Source: Verrucomicrobiota bacterium
GTDB lineage: Bacteria > Verrucomicrobiota > Verrucomicrobiia > JADLBR01
Length of the DNA stretch: 64,000 bases
Assembly (NCBI GenBank): GCA_029560585.1
Contig: JAKQKQ010000189.1
Location: forward strand, 117,267-181,266
Reading direction: 5' to 3'
Each line of letters starts with the position of its first letter. The stretch's first letter is position 1. The notes beneath the pieces are model-generated. The model searched no databases, was not told where the DNA came from, and saw only the letters and a list, made by a program, of their open reading frames with translations. A program made the position numbers and the translations under genes. Positions 61,867 through 64,000 of this stretch are shown in pieces.

Positions 61867-62733
61867 TCAGAATCCCCGGGCCACCTCCGCGATGAACTCG
61901 CGGAATTCCGGCCCGATATCCTCCCGCCCCAGTCCGTAGATCACGTTCGTCTTCAGGAAGTCCAGCTTGTTGCCGATATCGTGCCGGCGGCCTTTAAGCA
62001 GCAGACCGTACATGGCGGAATCCTTGAGCATGAGCTTCATCGCGTCGGTCAGCTGGATCTCGTCGTTCTTGCCGCGCGGCGTCCGCTCGAGATAGTCGAA
62101 TATTCTTGGGCTGAACACGTATCGCGCCGCGATCGTGAGATTGGATGGCGCCTCCTCCCGTCGCGGCTTCTCCACCAGATCCGTGACCAGATACAGGTCC
62201 TCCATCACTGGTTTGCCCGCCACCACCCCGTAGCGCTCGACCTTCGACATCTCCACCTCTTCGAGCAGGACGACGGACTCGCTGTAGTGCTCGTAGAGTT
62301 CGATCAGTCGGCCCGCCACCGGATCGGGTGACTGTATCAGGGAATCTCCCAGCAGCAGCAGGAACGGCTCGTCGCCCACGTGCCGGCGCGCGCACATGAC
62401 CGCATCACCCAGCCCGTTGGCCCTTTTCTGCCAGATGAAATGGACCTCGGCCATGCTCGAGATCCGACGCATCGCCGCCAGTTCCTCCATCCGCGCCTTG
62501 GCTTCCAGCTCTTGCTCCAGCTCGAAGTTTCGGTCGAAGTGCTCTTCGATCGCGCGCTTCCCCTTCCCGATGATCATCAGGATGTCCGTGATGCCCGCAG
62601 CCACCGCCTCCTCCACCACGTACTGGATCGTCGGCGTGTCGACAATGGGCAGCATCTCCTTGGGTTGGGATTTCGACGCTGGCAGAAATCGCGTTCCCAG
62701 CCCGGCCGCCGGTATCACGGCTTTCCGTATCAT
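61867..62733 (-). CDS. galU: UTP-glucose-1-phosphate uridylyltransferase
   Basis: A 288-residue nucleotidyltransferase. The N-terminal motif is IPAAGLGTRFLPASKSQPKE, with the catalytic GxGTR-type loop, and PTIQYVVEEAVAAGITDI, LLLLGDSLIQS and VEKPRREEAPS follow. It makes UDP-glucose, or accepts another sugar 1-phosphate. The ATG overlaps the stop of the upstream GHMP kinase gene by 4 bp, so they are coupled. The coupling raises the possibility that it accepts glucuronate 1-phosphate. Confidence 0.94.
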   Translation of the reverse strand: MIRKAVIPAAGLGTRFLPASKSQPKEMLPIVDTPTIQYVVEEAVAAGITDILMIIGKGKRAIEEHFDRNFELEQELEAKARMEELAAMRRISSMAEVHFIWQKRANGLGDAVMCARRHVGDEPFLLLLGDSLIQSPDPVAGRLIELYEHYSESVVLLEEVEMSKVERYGVVAGKPVMEDLYLVTDLVEKPRREEAPSNLTIAARYVFSPRIFDYLERTPRGKNDEIQLTDAMKLMLKDSAMYGLLLKGRRHDIGNKLDFLKTNVIYGLGREDIGPEFREFIAEVARGF

Positions 62734-63758
62734 GACGCACCGCCTTTCCAGCCCTCGCCCTCCACGGCGATCGATGGCTTCAGAACCCGAACCCCGATCG
62801 CCTGCAATCTCTCCTCAAGCGCGCGGTACATACCCTCGTCCGAATATGTCCCGACGATCGCGCCCCCGGACCCCGTGAACTTGGCAGAGGCGCCCACGGA
62901 CCGCGCCGTCTCCACCATCCGAACGTTCCCCTCGCTCACGAGGCACACGCGACGCCGGATGTCGAAATTCCTGTCCAGCACGGGTCCTATCGCACCGCGT
63001 TCGCCCCGTTTCAACAGGTCCCGCACCTGCAAGGCCAGGTCCGCCCATTCCCGGATCGCATCGAGCACCTCGGGATCGCCGCGGTTGAAGCGCTCGCGCA
63101 AGTCGTTGTGCAACACCTCGGTCCCCTCCGCCAGGTCCGCGCGGTACGCCAAGTAGAGCGGCGGCAGAAGCCCAGGGTCCAGCGGCTCATAGTGGCCCCA
63201 CCCCTGCTTGGCCATCAACCCCTTGTCGAAATCCATGTACACCAGGCCCTCGTACACTTGCGCCACCCGGTCCTGCAGCCCAGCGGGAATCCCCAGTTCT
63301 TTCGTCTCGACCGATAGAATCAGGTTCGCCAGCACGGGCCGCGGTATCGTGACCTGATAGAACCCCATCAGCGCGCGCATGCACGCGGTGATGATCGCGC
63401 TCGAACCCGCCAGACCGACCTGGCTCGGGATGTTCGTGTTGTACCGGATCGTGAAATTCTCGTTGTGCAGTTCTATCCCGCTCTCCCGGCAGTAATCGTA
63501 GAACCGCTTCACGGTGGCCTTCAGCAGCCGGATCCCCCCGTAGTACCCGAATCTACCGACGTCCTCGGCGAGCGCCACGATGCTCTCAAATTTCGAGTGA
63601 TCTCGTGTGTTGGGCAGGATCTCCATCTCCGGGGTCTCATACAGCACCACCTCGGCAGAGAAATTCCGGAAAACGAACGCGATCGTCTTCCCATTGTACC
63701 CGTCCGAAGGATTGCCTATGAGGCCCGCCCTCGGATATGACTTGGCTCGGATGATCAT
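62730..63758 (-). CDS. GHMP kinase, glucuronokinase-like
   Basis: A 342-residue sugar kinase. GHMP motif 2 is NIPSQVGLAGSSAIITA; motif 1 RAGLIGNPSDGYNGKTIA resembles plant glucuronokinase (ARAGLxGNPSDGYxGxTI); motif 3 is SVGASAKFTGSGGAIVG. The product of plant glucuronokinase is glucuronate 1-phosphate, then converted to UDP-glucuronate. Coupling with galU fits such a salvage route. The assignment is from recalled similarity and context only. Another sugar such as a heptose is possible. Confidence 0.7.
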   Translation of the reverse strand: MIIRAKSYPRAGLIGNPSDGYNGKTIAFVFRNFSAEVVLYETPEMEILPNTRDHSKFESIVALAEDVGRFGYYGGIRLLKATVKRFYDYCRESGIELHNENFTIRYNTNIPSQVGLAGSSAIITACMRALMGFYQVTIPRPVLANLILSVETKELGIPAGLQDRVAQVYEGLVYMDFDKGLMAKQGWGHYEPLDPGLLPPLYLAYRADLAEGTEVLHNDLRERFNRGDPEVLDAIREWADLALQVRDLLKRGERGAIGPVLDRNFDIRRRVCLVSEGNVRMVETARSVGASAKFTGSGGAIVGTYSDEGMYRALEERLQAIGVRVLKPSIAVEGEGWKGGAS

Positions 63759-63772
63759 TGGCGGGGAATGCT

Positions 63773-63812
63773 AGCCTGCATATTTCACGCTTCCGCGTGA
63801 AACATGCAGGCT
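63773..63812. repeat. 40-bp palindrome family P1, copy 2
   Basis: Matches 15043-15082 (AGCCTGCATATTTCACGCTT start), with a better-conserved right arm ending ATGCAGGCT. It lies 14 bp upstream of the GHMP kinase start. Confidence 0.88.
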
Positions 63813-63956
63813 CAAAGGAAAACCGCGCTCCGAAAAACGCGATTTTGGAGGGTCTGATACCACCGATCCGCGAAACACACTCTGCAACCACGAAAAATCC
63901 CAGTCTTTGCCAGACCTTTCCCAATAAATGGCTCTCATGGCGCGGTTTTCCCAGAG

Positions 63957-63996
63957 CCCGGAATTTCACAGCCCGCAAGGCTGTGAAATATCCGGG
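63957..63996. repeat. 40-bp palindrome family P2, copy 2
   Basis: Identical in arrangement to 45093-45132 (CCCGGAATTTCACAGCCCGC start) and followed by CTAG. Between the P1 and P2 copies (63813-63956) the sequence is unremarkable. Confidence 0.88.
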
Positions 63997-64000
63997 CTAG

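Overview
The window reads as chromosomal DNA of a high-GC, Gram-negative member of the PVC group, most likely Verrucomicrobiota. The evidence is a fused LpxC-FabZ lipid A enzyme, several Tat-exported Gfo/Idh/MocA oxidoreductases next to a sulfatase and glycan-active enzymes, a XylR-type regulator (LacI-like sensor plus AraC domain), a bactofilin, and at least seven families of short dispersed palindromes between genes. The taxonomic call is inference: no rRNA is present and no search was run.

Left edge (1-1113): a decayed tyrosine integrase beside a 3' fragment of a tRNA-Thr(CGT), the signature of an old integrated element whose other end lies to the left. From 1.6 to 8.1 kb there is an OmpA-type lipoprotein-like envelope protein overlapping a secreted heparinase II/III-type lyase, then PpnP, a Tat-exported oxidoreductase and an FkbM methyltransferase. 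From 8.3 to 13.9 kb a five-gene minus-strand operon (SUMF1-like protein, Gfo/Idh/MocA oxidoreductase, sugar isomerase, Tat-exported barrel-like protein, arylsulfatase) sits divergent from an AraC regulator and looks like a carbohydrate or sulfated-glycan utilisation unit. A ceramidase-like hydrolase and a third oxidoreductase follow.

From 17.9 to 29.0 kb are small secreted, PH/SHOCT, cyclophilin, polysaccharide deacetylase, tRNA-Tyr, a very large TPR protein, unknown envelope proteins and uvrB. From 29.2 to 38.2 kb: a two-component system, the XylR-type regulator, a HIT protein, nrdR with a coupled ATP-cone-like gene and NrdR-box-like sites, aat and a GH10 xylanase. From 38.5 to 48.8 kb: serA, aroK coupled to a 907-residue Gly/Asp repeat protein, a Sel1 lipoprotein, uppP, lpxA, lpxC-fabZ, tmk, a DNA polymerase III delta'-like gene and then tRNA-Phe. 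From 49.4 to 64 kb: gene remnants, a secreted DUF5060/GH-like protein, a four-gene MacAB-like exporter, folD, a bactofilin, a D,D-carboxypeptidase, a kinase-HDOD fusion, a membrane zinc peptidase, and galU coupled to a glucuronokinase-like GHMP kinase.

The strongest candidates for new biology are the 12-fold xxDxxGxDxY repeat protein with a HEAT tail, the two 210-bp hairpin-bounded repeat elements, palindromes placed directly on stop codons, the nrdR/ATP-cone pair with paired NrdR-like boxes, the operon pairing a sulfatase with a SUMF1 protein lacking the FGE cysteines, and the galU/glucuronokinase pair.
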